A DNA stretch of 64,000 nt from Berberis thunbergii (GCA_003290165.1 QNQO01000221.1:868001-932000), one strand, 5' to 3'. Positions 21,709-34,260 are shown, counted from the first letter of the stretch. Program-made: numbers and translations. The notes: a model not told the origin generated them from the sequence alone.

Positions 21709-22870
21709 GACAACCCCTTCTCCTCTCTTGTTCACCCTTTTTTTATCTTTCTCGTCTCTCCCCCTCTCGTGTCTCTCTATCTCTTGCAGGTTCAGTGAAG
21801 AAGAAGAAGGACGCAAGCAGCAGCAGAAAGAGAGAGAACCTCCCTATTTCACTCCCCTGCTCTATTCATCCTTCTCGTATTTTTCTTTCTCTCGTTCTTC
21901 CCTCACCCTCTATCTGTTTCTTGCAGGTACCAAAGCCGGTCGGGAGAAGAAGACGCTGGCGAAAAGCGAAGAACTAGCAAGCAACGCGAGGCGTGGCTCG
22001 CTGGAAACGAAGGCGCAAGAAGATCAGGGTGGGAAATAACATATTTTTGAAATCAGGCTATTTACACCGTCGGATCTTGTCAGAGCCACCATAGAGCATT
22101 TACATTCTTTCTCGGGAAGCATGTTAGTGTTGAGACGAATTCTACCTCCACTGATGTTGTGATCTCCTCCACCATGATCTTCCAGACCCCGCGCCGGGTT
22201 GAAAGATGAAACCACGGTGTTTCCTAGAGTTTTTTGTATCTAAATTTATTGTTTTCTATATGCTTCAATGTTAAATATAGTTGATTTCTGAATTTCAATA
22301 ATTTGCTTTCACTGATTATATCTGGAATAATTATTTAGACTAATCGGTAGTTAAAAGTTCCCTTTGTTGATATTCAAAGTCTAATTTAATCAATTAATTT
22401 GAATTAGTGATTGTGTGTGCCGTAAGAAGACATGCAATGGTAGGGGTTTAGAATTAGTTAAACTAAACATGTGATTGTGTGTGCTGTAGAAAGACATATA
22501 ATGCTAGAGGTTTATGCCTTTGCTGAAATCGATTGCGAACTTAGATTAATTTTTAGGTTAGTCGTGTTGATTTTTGAAAACAATAATTTGGATTACACAA
22601 ATCTCGAAGAAGCTGTGGTGGATTCGATGTCTCGGTCCACTCTCTTATCATCTTATCAGTTTAATCTTTAAGTGTTCAAAATTTACATTTGCTGCAACCC
22701 CCAACTCTAAATTAGTTTAAATAAGTCTTAGAATTCGACTGTCTCGTCAATCCTCGTGGGATCGATCCGTATTTTTCACTGTCTATTAGTTAGACAGTCA
22801 TGCACTTGCGGTATTACAAGTAGGGTTTATTAGCTTATTAATTTAGGTTAATAAAAACTCCATCAGGCTT

Positions 22871-22995
22871 ATTATGAAGAATATAGGTTTGACTTAGGAA
22901 CTAATGAGGTCCATTTGTAAAAAGTTTTTGGGAATAACGTTATATTTAAACTTGACGTGGAGAAGGCATAAGACAGGCTGGAATTGGGTTTGCCT
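22871..22995 (+). pseudogene. LINE copy A reverse transcriptase, continuation
   Basis: After the LTR-like element, the frame reads NNVIFKLDVEKA, a stop, then DRLELGLPFV. This is the catalytic motif A region (KLDMEKAYDR in L1 elements), next in order after the RT part lost at 15968. ELMRSICKKFLG precedes it in a neighbouring frame. It shows that 12860-15968 and this piece are one LINE. Beyond 22995 no RT is readable. Confidence 0.7.
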
Positions 22996-23554
22996 TTTGT
23001 AGTACTCACTGCACCAAAATAGGTTATTAGTAGAATCAATATTATTTAATTTGTAACTTTTCATTGTGATACAAGTCTTATAACCCAAAAAGATGTCACC
23101 AATTATTGACTTAAGTTACTATTAGTAATTTGATAAATATATTATTTATAAAAATAACCAAGAAATAAAAATATTTAATTAAATTACTAATTAGTTTTTT
23201 TAAATAAAAAATTAGTAAAATGAGAAATAATAATTAGAGTATTATTATTATCATTACGATTATTATTGATGATAGGGTGGGCATTTAGGACCAAAAACCA
23301 GGACCGAACCGACAATCGGACCGATCGGGTCGGTTCAGATCGGTTTTTATTAATTAAAAAAGTTTTGGTTGTAAAAGCCCAGCCCGGCCAGGCCCGAAGT
23401 TTCTGGTCCGGGACTCGGTTTCCATTCCTGAAGTCCGTCGGGTAACAGGCTCGGCTCGGTTTAAATACTTAACTTAAAATATTTTAACTTTAAATAGGTT
23501 AAATAACATTGAAGATTCAAAATTGAGGGAACCCATCGACCCATCAACCGCCGC

Positions 23555-23735
23555 CTCCCTCTCCTCTCCTCTCCCTTTCACAGCGAAGCCGCTCTCCCTC
23601 TCACAACGAAGCATCGACCGCTGCCTCCCTTTCCTCTCCCTCTCACAGCGAAGCATCGACCGACTCCTCTCCCTCTCACAGTGAAGCATCGACCGAACGA
23701 GATCGACCGCCTCCCTCTCCCCTCCCTTCCCCATC
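23555..23735. repeat. Short tandem repeat with ctctccctctcaca/gcgaagcatcgaccg units
   Basis: Four imperfect units pairing ctctccctctcacagcgaag with catcgaccg and variable CT spacers lie inside the hAT-like element. The minus-strand open frame across them is an artefact of the repeat. Confidence 0.7.
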
Positions 23736-23990
23736 TGATCTCGAATCTGATCTTGGATCGGATCTTTGATCTCGGATCGGATCTGATCTTAATCTGATCT
23801 TTGATCTCAGATCGGTTGATCTCGAATCGGATCAGATCAGATTACATCTTTGATTAGATCAGATAATATCAGATCAAAATCTTGATCAGATCTGATCGTC
23901 TGTAAGGTGGAACAAGATCACGATCGTTGGACAGGTGAAACAAGATCTTGATCAGATTTGATCGTCTATAACCGGGTCGAAGTCGAAGAT
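23732..23990. repeat. GATC-dense low-complexity block
   Basis: About 260 bp composed largely of gatct, gatcgga, gatcaga and ttgatc words, giving well over twenty GATC sites. It looks like slippage-derived simple sequence within the hAT-like element. I infer no function. Confidence 0.75.
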
Positions 23991-24263
23991 CAAGATCTTT
24001 TTTTTGTAATTTGTTGTATTGTTTTTTTTTTTGTAATTTTTTGATATAATTTTTGTATATGATGAATGAATTTTTTTTAATACTGTAGAAGTATTTTTCT
24101 CTTAGGACCGAGATCGGCCCTTAAATCGGTTAACCGGGACCTCGGTTACTCGGTCCGATTTCGGTTCTCATAAACACGGGCCCGAATTTTTTGAGCCGGT
24201 TTTAGGTTTTTAGCTTTCGGGCCGGTTGCCCAGCCCTACACCAAACCAAGAAATCAACTACAT

Positions 24264-24296
24264 CAATTATTATTATTATTATTATTATTATTATTT
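24264..24296. repeat. (ATT)n microsatellite
   Basis: About ten perfect att units between the hAT-like element and LINE copy B. Confidence 0.9.
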
Positions 24297-24548
24297 TGAT
24301 AATAAACCCTATTTGAATATAATTAGGAGTCGAGCCTTTCTAAATTTATTGACTACTAGCACAAGTCAACGCTCTCAGTCAGAGACGAAGGCACTGTGTC
24401 CCTCTCACCCAAATTCATATCAATTCGATTGATTTCAGTTTACCCAGTAGTTAAATAGTCAGGTTTGACTATTCCAGAAGTTGGCACAAGCATCATAAAT
24501 TCTAAAGGCTAAGAAGTGTCAAGTCCTCAAAGGGAGATGGTAATGAAT

Positions 24549-27500
24549 TGTCACGCCCCGATTTTCGAAGAAAACGAAATCCTAAAATCCACGTAGGATT
24601 ATCCGTTTCCCCAAAACTCGGGACGTGAAATTTAATAACGATAGAAACATTTAGCAGTAATGACAAAATATAGTTTAGAAAATAGAACAAACTAAAAATT
24701 TTAACAAAACTCTAACTAGGAAAAACTGACGTCGCTAGCCCCACTAGCGGAACTCCCGTAACGCTGCTCAAAAGTCTTTAAACCTGAAAAGCTAATCGGC
24801 TACATTCCCAAAGGAATGTACCCAAGAAACAAAAGCTCACTTGGGTCAGCAATAAAGTTGGTGTGAGAAATCTTCATCCCAAAAATCAATAAAATCGCAC
24901 GTGATAAACATCAAGCTAAACACCAACAACAAACCATCACACCAATAGGTAGTTCCTCAACGAGGCAAAGGTGTGATGCAAGAAAACACAGTTCCAAGAA
25001 TTTAGTTCCTCAACGAGGCAATCATATCATCATCCTAATATGTAAATATGCATTTACCTGTACTATCCCTATAGGAGTTGACTATGGCAAGTCGAATCTG
25101 CAGAAATATTAGTGAACTTGCCATCTTGCATAAAAAAAAGATTAGAAACAATGAAACGTCATTTATTCTTTTTATTTGAATTAGGTTCATCTTTTTAACG
25201 GATTGATCACTTAGACGATACCACATTCGCACCACCTCCGTGCCGAACATACATGCCCATATGCCTCTCTCATATAAAGGAGGACTACTCCGTCATCCAT
25301 GCCCAAGTGGGGACATCACATACAGGCATGCATCACGGATACTCCTAACTATATGAGTACCAAAAGCCACCATTGGGCTATCAATGTGCATAAACTCACG
25401 CCACATTTTTGACGGATAAATATCAAAGCCTATTTTAGGCATACAGATTCACCACATTTTCGCAAGACTAACCCGAAGGTTATTTTAGTTTCTCTAGTAA
25501 GAAATAGGTGCCCCAACTCCGCAAGACGACTCACTGGTCATTTAGTTTCTCTAGTAAGAGAGGGGAAATAATAAACAAAAAAGATGTGGTAGTTCTAAGT
25601 GATACCAGTCCAAGTGGTTTAATTTTCAGAAATCAAGGTTTATCAATATCAATTATTTTTTATAATTCAGAACTCCAAAATGACATTTTGTCATACATAA
25701 ATTGGTTCACAATTTATCCACCACATTTTTGGGGAAAACATAACATTTTTGGCACATTACCAAATCATAATCAATCTCATCAGGATATCTTCCCACTGTT
25801 CTGGGGCAACCTACATTTCTTATAAATAAACGTTATGTATCAACACGAGATATCAAGGCCCATTTAATACCATAAAAAAATTTCTTTTCAACAACACAAT
25901 TTGCATAACCAAATTTAAGTCATACACATACAAATACAAATTCATAGAATCATGCAAATACCCCAAAATATGAACCCAGCAAGGAATGAGAAACTCATAC
26001 ATCAAATATATCACAATAGTAAAAATCGCACGTTTGCGACACAAAACACCACAAATAAGCCAACCTCATTCTCAAACATGCCTAAAATCTCATAATGGAT
26101 TACCTGAAATGAAACCCCTCATTTCCATACAAGCAATATACATACAGTATACATATACACCAATTAAAATGACCAGCCCTAAGATAATCCCTCTTCTAAT
26201 GTTAACAAGAAAATTCTTCACAACAGTATGGATTCAATTTAATCCTTCAATGTTTCCTATCATCAACCTCTTTCTCTCCCTAATACAACTTCAAATGGGT
26301 TACTTCCACACATGTTGCCATCACATAAATCAAACAACCCCATAACTCCCTCAATGACATGAATAAGGATCATTTTCAACACTAAAATGGAATACTTTTA
26401 ATTATGTGATCTGATTTTCTACCTTTGCATATGTTAAGACTCGATCCACCTCACTTGTCGTTCACCATGTTGAACACACAAAACTGATATCTAAGTTTTG
26501 AATATATATTTCTTATGATGATCCAATTAGATATGTTTATTCAACTCTTTCAATCATGAGTATCCAATCAATGATGAAATATGACAATGGCTAAAAGATG
26601 AAGGACTAGGAGTTTAGAATATTCAATCATACTTAACATCTATCAACCCAATTAGAATAAGGATGAATATATCCCCACTGAATTGCTCATCCAAAGATAA
26701 AAAGGGCTAAGAGTTTCACTTACACCTTACACCCAAAACCTTTGAAATGGGATTTAAATCAAGCAATATAACAAGCCTAAGAATCCAATCCAAAATCATC
26801 AAGGACACACAAATACCGGTCATCACACCGCCAAACCAAAATCCAAATCATAACCACACATCCTCGCAACAAAACTCACAAACCCCATCATCAAATCCTC
26901 ACAAATACAATCACTAATTCAGTCAAGAAATAAAGATTTGCAAAATACAGGGAATAAGAAAAACTCACAGTAAAAGAAAAAGAATGAAGAAAACTCACCT
27001 GACGAAATCACCAATGATTTGCGCACCATGCTTAATTGATGAAATGCTAGCACAAGCACAAAGGTAACTGCTGAAAGTAAATTGATCGGGTTTGATCCCC
27101 CTAAACATCATTTATGTAAAGAGTTGAAATCCCTCATAGCCCATACCATACCGCACATAACTACAAATCAAAGTTGTCCAAGACACTGGATTCCTCTTAG
27201 GCATTTTATCAAACAATCTCTTTCAAAAGCATCCCACAATGCTAATTATTTGATTCAAGAAGAACCTCAATGTCCTTTTTGAAGATCACGAACTTGAAGA
27301 CCCTTTGGAATACCATCATATATACAGGGTTCTCGTGTCTTCAGGACGCCTCAAATTTCCTAGCTTTTTGTTTTATCTGAACAACAAATTTGAGGGTAGT
27401 AGCTGAAACTAAAACAATTGGACCATTTTCTGGAGAAAATTACAATCGAATATTGCTAGCCGTTTTCTACAACGTCTTCATCTGCTAGAAGAGATGCCTC

Positions 27501-28432
27501 CTGCATCATTGATTTTGAAATTTAAATCAACTCATCCATGCCTCCTTCGCTGAAGGTCACTAGGTCGGTCGGTAGAGTTGGCAAGTAATGATTTGAACAT
27601 CGAACCAGTTCGGGTTCAAGATCTAAAAGCTATTCAACAACTAACAAAAGTTGTTCGTTCTGTAGAGGAAGAAGAGATGAAAAAAAAACCCTTCTCTCTA
27701 ACAATACAAACTCCTCCTAAATCCCCACCAAATTACAGCTCCAAATCTATCTTCCATGGAGATTCTCTTCCCAACCATCACCACAACAACGAATGGAGAA
27801 CTCAATCAGCAAATCCAACTCTCCATCCACGAAATCACAGTAAAACAGCAAGATCTAAAGCAAAGAAACAAAAAATGAAATCACAGTAATACAGTTCCAG
27901 ATCTCTTCTTCCTCTATCCTCTTCTCTTATTCTTCTTCTCGTTCCCTACTCTTCCCATTTCCCTTCCTCAGAAGGACCGACAACGATCTATGTTGATTGA
28001 CTTGGAACTTGTCGATCTTTCTCGATCTTTCAATCTCTCTCCCTGGTATTCTTGAGTGAAAGAAATTGAGGCAAAGGGAGAAAGAGGTTTTGCTTTTGGT
28101 CAAAATAAGGAGCAATTTTTTTTTCTGGAAACTTGAATCTCTTCTGAACAACAGATGTCAGCTCCCTGATCCTTCATCTTCATCACGCGATTCCCATCGC
28201 CGCCATCGAAAAAGAAAACGTAAAGGAGGGAAAAGAAGAATGAGAAAGAAAAGAAAAGAGGGTTTTCTCTTTATAGGGTGGGTGGCTATTCGCCCCCACT
28301 GAACTTCTGAACCCCTTCTAAACTCACCAAATAAAACCCTAAATTTTAAAATTCACATTCAATTAAATGTAACCCTATTTTATTTAATTCAAAATAAAAT
28401 AAATTAGTTTTATGAAATTCAGGAGTGTTACA
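24549..28432 (+). mobile_element. 3.9-kb solo-LTR-like element (TGTCACGCCCC...GTGTTACA)
   Basis: It opens TGTCACGCCCCGATTTT and closes GGAGTGTTACA, with TGT...ACA ends, interrupting LINE copy B. Flanks are GAAT and CAAT, an imperfect short duplication. It contains no recognisable protein domain; the longest open stretches are short. A pyrimidine/purine-rich part near 27890-28290 resembles a transcribed leader. LTRs of this length and start occur in large plant gypsy elements, so a solo LTR is the likely origin, though a non-coding LARD-type element cannot be excluded. The first ~450 bp are related to 3191-3738. Confidence 0.65.
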
Positions 28433-28639
28433 CAATATTCAGCAGGTGCGACAAGTACATGCATACGATTAAAAGACCAATCAGCTTGACAAGTTAATCA
28501 AGTCGAACCCATTCAATATTTTAGCTTGAAGGGATAGATGAATACTTGGCTTCACTTCTAGAGATGAAACACATTGAACTAGTCCAGAACAAAACAAAGC
28601 AACCAGAGGTTGTGGTAGGGAGCAGGGATGAAATGAACA

Positions 28640-30318
28640 GTGTGGATAAAAAAAATTCAAATTAGACTGCCTTGATGTTGGTTACACTACTAGTGCCATG
28701 GACAATTAAATTAGGAAGACCTAGACGAGGTTGCAGGTCGTGAAAAATCCGAGGAAGTGTGTTAGGAACCTGCAAAAGCCAATAAGAGAGTAGCTCTTGT
28801 CAATGTCTTTGATCCTAAAGGAATCCAACTCGAGGTGGTTTTTTCCCAATAGAGAACTGGTTAAGAGGGAAAGCCAGTTAGATAATGAGGATATGTAACG
28901 AAACTTTACAAGTTTGGAAGTGGAATCGGGTTCCCAGTCAAACGGTGAAAAGCTAAAGAAGAAAAAGAAAGGGAAAGGAAACAATCTATTGGGGAACATA
29001 GAGTGACTAGGAACACGCTTGCTCCTACAAGTTAATGTGACTGACAACATAATGTTCTAGAACACGTGAGGTGTTGGGAATAAAATAACCGGTAATAAAA
29101 TTTTAAATCCAATACAGGAAGACAATATCAAACTTCTGGCTATTCGAAACCATTGATAGATGCGACCAGATATATGGAGTTGGGAGGTAAAATTTTGACT
29201 TTGATGAAGTAATGGGCACGAAACTTTGGATTTTTATGGTTTAATGATTTAGAAGCAAACATTATTGGCATTTTAGATTAGGTTATTCATTGTATAGTGA
29301 AGTTGCCTACTGCTAATCAGAGAATGTGGACTACACATAAAATTTTTTTTGGAAAGTAATGTTTTAATTGGCGGATGCACTAGCAAGGTTGGGACAGGTG
29401 GAGAAGGTTCTATAATTGGTAATCCCTTTCTGATAGGCTCAAGGCTCATTTGTTATTAGATAAGAATAAAAAACCACATATTAGAAGCATGGTTTAGTGA
29501 TTTTTGTAGTCCTCCCATGAGTAAAGTCATAATGTACCCCTATTTAATAATCAATTTTGACTAGTAATAAAGGTCTAGCACCCAAATAAAAAGTTAATTT
29601 CTAGAATTTTTTTAATAAGCTTTGGAATGTAGATTGCGTGTATGCGAATGCTATTTTGGATTCTAAAATTAGAACCATGAGGAGGCGGTAAAAAATTTAA
29701 AACAAAGAAATTTTTTGTAATATTTTTATTAAGCTGAGGAAAATTGAGGACGGAATCCTACTGTTGGAATTTGCACTTCAAAATGGATGGACATCAATGC
29801 TAGTGGTAATTTGAAAATGTGTCAAGCTGAGTAAGAGTTGGCTTTGCGTCAAGAAGGGAGTTAATGGAAACAAAACTCAATTGAATCGAAAATGATAGAA
29901 AGTGAGGCGTGTACAAGATGTTTTTTTGCATCGGTGAAATCCAAACAAAAGAAATGGGCCATTTATAAAATTATTAACTTGAATGGTAATTTAATCAGAT
30001 AAAAAAGAAGATACTAAATGAGACCAACTGTTTTTTACAACATTTGATGTCTTCATAAGGGTACCGAGAAGATCACAAGTTACTAGATTGCATCCCTTGC
30101 CTAGTTTAGAAGGAGGATTGTGATATGTTAATGCGACATCCAAGTTTGGAAGAGGTTAGAACAACCATTTTTTTAGCACTCCTAAAGATAGTGTCGTGGG
30201 TCAGGATGGTTTTACCTCGGGTTTCATCCAGTCATGTCGGGAAATTATTAGCCTGAATGTCAGGAAAGCAGCAAAAGAATTTTTCAAGGGTCAAGCTCTA
30301 CCTGGAATTTTTAACCCC
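28640..30318 (+). pseudogene. LINE copy B ORF2 remnants
   Basis: Pieces of endonuclease (a DNIMF-like start near 29045) and an RT stretch (30196-30318, DGFTSGFIQSCREIISLN) are readable, with many stops. The sequence parallels copy A but with independent lesions, so both copies decayed separately after duplication or came from one source element. Confidence 0.65.
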
Positions 30319-30329
30319 AAGATTTTGAA

Positions 30330-31203
30330 AATGTATTTTATATCAAGACTTTCTCGCTCTTCGAGCTCTAGGACAAGCAATCAAAATTTAAAAAACAAGA
30401 TGGAATGAAGAATTCCAGAAGTAGAAAAATTTTTACAAAACTGGTCTATTCCAGCCATCCCATACAAGAAGATTTATGAAGTTTCTCAATGCTTTTTTTT
30501 CTCAAAAAACTGAGGATTTAACAGACATAGTCGAACAGACTGTGCCTCTCAATGGATCTTTAGATTCAAAACATTTGTTTTCAGCTCAAACACTTGACTA
30601 TTTACTTAGTCAAGATTACAAGTACATCCATATCAGTTTGATCCAAATCGGTCTCAAACCACTTACAAGAACAGGGTTAGATGCTTGTGCCTTAATTGCA
30701 CTTCGCGATTGTAGACACAATAGGTTTCACGATTCTCTGCTTGGAATCGCAGAGTCAACTCTGTCATCGGGTCCAGTTTATTTCAACTCTACCCCAATTT
30801 CTCAGTGTCTCTTAAGGATCCAAACGTCCTTGAGACATTGACTTTCAATATTCAAACCTCTAGCTATGATATGCTTGAAGGTTCTGAACCCTTAGCTCTT
30901 ATTTACAAGATCACCTTTAAAGCTATGAAGACTCAGTTAAGCCCAAAAGCTTTACAAGAGTCCGATAAAGGATACACAATCCTTTTCCAAGCTAATAATG
31001 AAAAAACCAATGTAATTGTCCCAAAGACAATTCAATGGAATCAAGTCACCCTTCCAGATGTTTGGAATGTCCAGGGTGCTGTTGTACCTAAAATACCTCC
31101 TTCTAGTCAGCTTGATCATATTTTTACTCTCCCTGATGGGGCAGTAGAACTTCGTTTCTCTGAAGCTAGAATCACACCCTTCAGACTTCCAATCAGGACG
31201 TAG
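30330..31203 (+). pseudogene. Pararetroviral movement protein domain
   Basis: Two overlapping frames (30476-30841 and 30805-31203) together read as a 30K-superfamily movement protein, which enlarges plasmodesmata for cell-to-cell spread. The N-terminal stretch includes TVPLNGSLDSKHLFS and YIHISLIQIGLKPLTRTG; the later one LRDCRHNRFHDSLLG and FNIQTSSYDM. One frameshift lies in the 30805-30841 overlap, another near the T-run at 30493-30500, and a stop at 30407 separates the leader. It is not functional as it stands. Confidence 0.75.
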
Positions 31204-33830
31204 ATCTGAAGCTTCTTTCAGGACTGCTCCTACTCATGTCACAAGAGCAACTACACCAGATGCTCTACCTCATCTTGATCTTGCTAATACGTGACCAAAT
31301 CCGCAGTATCCGCAGATCCCTCAACCAATTTACCATCCTCCTACTGAGCAGGAGTTTGATCAAGAACAACAATTTCCAAAGCAATCGAAAATGAATTTTC
31401 CACCTCAAACCAATTCATTACAATGTCTGTCTAAACCTTTTCAACTTGATAAGAAAAAGATTCAAACAGATTTTATGTTAGAAGCAAATAAGCTAAGATG
31501 TCAAAAGTTTTATGCTCAAACAATTGAATCTCAGATAATTGATTTAGGTAAGAAATTTTATGAATGTTGCGAAGAACTTAAAAAAATTTACCCTTCTTTG
31601 ATTGGTACTTTAATGTTCATCTTCAAAATATTCATGTTCTCAAAATTTCTTCCAAAATCTGGAACTCTACTGAGACTCAACCAATCAATTCAATATTTCC
31701 TTCTCTTAGCGAATTCACATTCGCTACTAAAGGACAAGATCTTGTTGCTTCCCCTTTAAAAGACTCTAATTCCGAGAGTCAAGCCAAAGGTATAAGCAAA
31801 ATTGTTCAACAGAATAATTATACCAATATTCGTCTCCATGAACTTGGCGATAAATTGGTACAAGATCAATTGTTCCAAAATGCTCTTAAAGACAAGCGAA
31901 TTAAAGAAAAGTATATTGAAGAGTCTAAGAAAGCCACTTACTTTCAACCCACTTCAGTAGCTCCAAATGTTTTTACAACTTCAAATCAAATTATCAAGGA
32001 TATTGATGCTAAGCTTGAAGCATTAAAACTTGATACCAAACTCCATATCAACACTCTGTCTCATCCAGACATGTCTGTTGAATCGGATATAAGTGCAGAT
32101 TTTGATCCTATGGCTGAATTAGATAGATTAAATTTTATTCAATATCAGATCAATCCCATAAAGCATGCTCGTAAAGCACAAGCTTATGGCAATCATCAAA
32201 ATCCACTTCCTAAAACAAGAAATTATTATCCTTGACCTTCATTCCCTGATATGCAGTATGAAGAACGTGGATTACAAACCTTTGGATCATTTTCTACAGG
32301 TAATCTCTATATTTGAAATATAGATGGTTTATCTGAAGAAAGTATCATAGAAGTAACCGAAGAAATGGTCATGCTTGCCTCTACTCATTTTAGTGAAGGC
32401 AAAGATGATAAATCTATCGCTCAGGTTATCATCGCTGGCTTTTTTGGGTTAATCAAAGGATGGTGGGATAATTATCTTACCATAGGAGAACAATTAACAA
32501 TTCTTCAAGCAGTCAAGGTTGGTCTTGATGGTCAACCAATGAAAACTGATCAAGGTTTTATAATTCTTGACTCTGTAATTACTCTTATTGTTAGCATTCT
32601 TAAACATTTTATTGGGGATCCAGGCGAATTTCAAGGTAAATCGAAAGATCTACTTATGGTTCATAAATGTCCGACACTGAGTCATTTCAGATGGTATAAG
32701 GACATTTTCCTCAAAAAAGTTATGCAACAATCAGAAGCAAGTAATCCATTTTGGAAACGAAAGTTTCTTTCTGGTCTACCTGCTATTTTTGCAGAAACAG
32801 TTAGGAATAAATTACAAGATCAATATCAAGGAGATATTCCATATGACCGCTTTACATATGGAGATTTAATCTCTTTTATTAATAAATGTGCTCTGCAGTT
32901 ATGTAATGATCTTAGGCTGAAACACCAGCTTAAGAAACAACATATAATAGGGCCCAAAGAACTTGGTGATTTCTGTCAACAATATGGATTTGAAGATTTT
33001 AGATTACCCCAATCTAAATCCAAACAATTGTACAGATCTCATCCAGCCCGACAGTACAAGTCCGAGAAACCTTATGGGCCTCAACTCCCAAAAGACCTGG
33101 ACAAGTACTACAGCAAGCCCAAGAGGCATGATACTTATAAGCCCAAGCCTGAACATTTTAAAATGCCTTATAAGTCCAATCCAACTTCAAAGCCTGTCTG
33201 TTTTAAGTGTGGACGTCAAGGCCATTATGCTAAGTCTTGCAGAACGGCTCAAAAGATTCATGCTTTACAAGCTCCTGAAGATTTTAAGAATAGGTTTCTT
33301 AATGTTCTTATGGACTCTGAAGCTGATTCTTCTGATGAAGAATTTCAAAGTATGAATATCAATCGCTTTTCTTCTGATTCAGATATCTCATATGATTCTG
33401 ATAATGGTGCTCAAGCATGCCATTGTAACAACATACATTGTTCTCATAAAACAATTAATATGTTGTCTAACAAGAAACAATCCAATATTTTATTAGACTT
33501 TGTTGACAAGATTGAAGATCCAATTCTAAAAACTGAATATCTTCAACATATAAAGAATTCATTAACCTCCTCTTCGCATGTTCCTGAGGTCGTTCAACCT
33601 TTTTATAGTCACAAAGAAGTTATAGATAGATTTAAATCTACAACTTCCCATCCGGTTAGTATTTTTGACCTTCAACATGAAGTAAATAATATCAAGAAAG
33701 ATATTGCTTTACTCAAACAATCTCAACTGTATTTAGATCTTAAGGTCCAGAATCTTCATACAGTGCCCCAAGCTCCAGAAGCTTCTTCTTCTGAACCTCC
33801 TGTTCTTCCTGAAGAACCCACTCCTCAATT
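31204..33830 (+). pseudogene. Pararetroviral capsid region with CCHC zinc knuckle
   Basis: A spacer rich in Gln/Pro and a coiled-coil-like Lys/Glu stretch (31391-32235, in two frames) leads into a long open frame starting at 32365. Its first ~270 residues resemble caulimovirid coat protein (GWWDNYLT; a long basic, Tyr-rich region), ending in the knuckle CFKCGRQGHYAKSC at residues 279-292 (33199-33240). An acidic SSDEE tract follows, then a Cys/His-rich HCNNIHCSHK. The capsid would package viral DNA. Stops near 32234 and 32316 and a frameshift near 31760 break the N-terminal part. Confidence 0.75.
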
Positions 33831-34260
33831 CCTTTGCAATATTAAGCAAATCATTCCTCATCATGTGACAATTCAGAAATGGTTTGTCTCTGTTGACCTT
33901 TTCATCAAGAAAGAAATCTTGATTTCTACCATTGCCCTGATAGACTCAGAAGCCGATATGAATTGCATTCAAGAAGGTATTGTTCCAGCACAATACTTTA
34001 CAATCACAACTCAGAAACTTTACACCATAGATAATTCTGAGTTACAAATTCAATATAAGCTTACAAATGCTCACATTTGTAAAGACAAGGTCTGTATTAA
34101 ACAACATTTTCTTCTTGTTAAAAACATGTCACAGAAAATGATTCTTGGTACTCCTTTTATATCAGCAATCTCTCCGTTTACAATCTCTAAAGATGGTATT
34201 AAGGCTACCTATTTAGGATTTGATGTTGAATTTAAATTTCTGTTCAAACCTGAGATTTTT
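33831..34260 (+). pseudogene. Pararetroviral aspartic protease, active site altered
   Basis: This sits within the open frame 32365-34578. The retropepsin active-site position reads ALIDSEADMNCI at residues 524-535, where the family requires D-[ST]-G: the Gly codon is GAA (33949-33951), a probable G-to-A change. The downstream flap and MILGTPFI region (34138-34161) is well preserved. The protease would process the polyprotein; this copy should be inactive. Confidence 0.75.

Larger units (their letters stand above)
15974..22865. mobile_element. LTR-like element (about 1.86 kb without its own insertion)
   Basis: The element opens TGATATTC and closes ACTCCATCA, giving TGAT...ATCA ends, with a near-perfect 5-bp duplication on both sides. 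It consists of 15974-16674 and 21709-22865, separated by a Reina-like gypsy. It has no coding domain; it contains a G-run (16316-16334), a pyrimidine-rich stretch on both sides of the gypsy insertion, and near its right end the CTCGTCAATCCTCGTGGGAT phrase often seen in plant gypsy LTRs. The best reading is a solo LTR inserted in LINE copy A. Its family is not identified. Confidence 0.6.
23273..24238. mobile_element. Candidate non-autonomous hAT-like DNA transposon
   Basis: The ends are short imperfect inverted repeats, tagggtgggca at the left and tgcccagcccta at the right, typical of many plant hAT-like repeats whose ends also bear CGGTT/GGTCGG words, as here. No clean 8-bp duplication is seen, which weakens the call. 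The interior holds a pyrimidine-rich tandem repeat and a GATC-rich block but no transposase. The 277 bp to its left (22996-23272) hold only AT-rich sequence. Confidence 0.5.
24449..30318 (+). mobile_element. Decayed LINE (copy B), split by a solo-LTR-like element
   Basis: 24449-24548 and 28433-30318 match 13380-13500 and 13500-15790 of LINE copy A nearly continuously, for example caggtttgactattccagaa and gaccaatcagcttgacaagt. It contains the end of ORF1, the endonuclease start (NIMF.NT) and RT pieces (DSVVGQDGFTSGFIQSC near 30190). Copy B lacks an internal segment of the endonuclease present in copy A (about 14350-14790). It ends abruptly at 30318, where pararetrovirus sequence begins. Confidence 0.8.

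Noticed and set aside
23273..24238. Confident hAT assignment
   Set aside because: The terminal repeats fit, but no 8-bp target duplication is seen, so I kept only a candidate call.
27557..27889. Possible tRNA-derived SINE or 103-codon gene in the 3.9-kb LTR-like element
   Set aside because: There is only a loose resemblance to tRNA boxes A and B, and the frame has no recognised motif.
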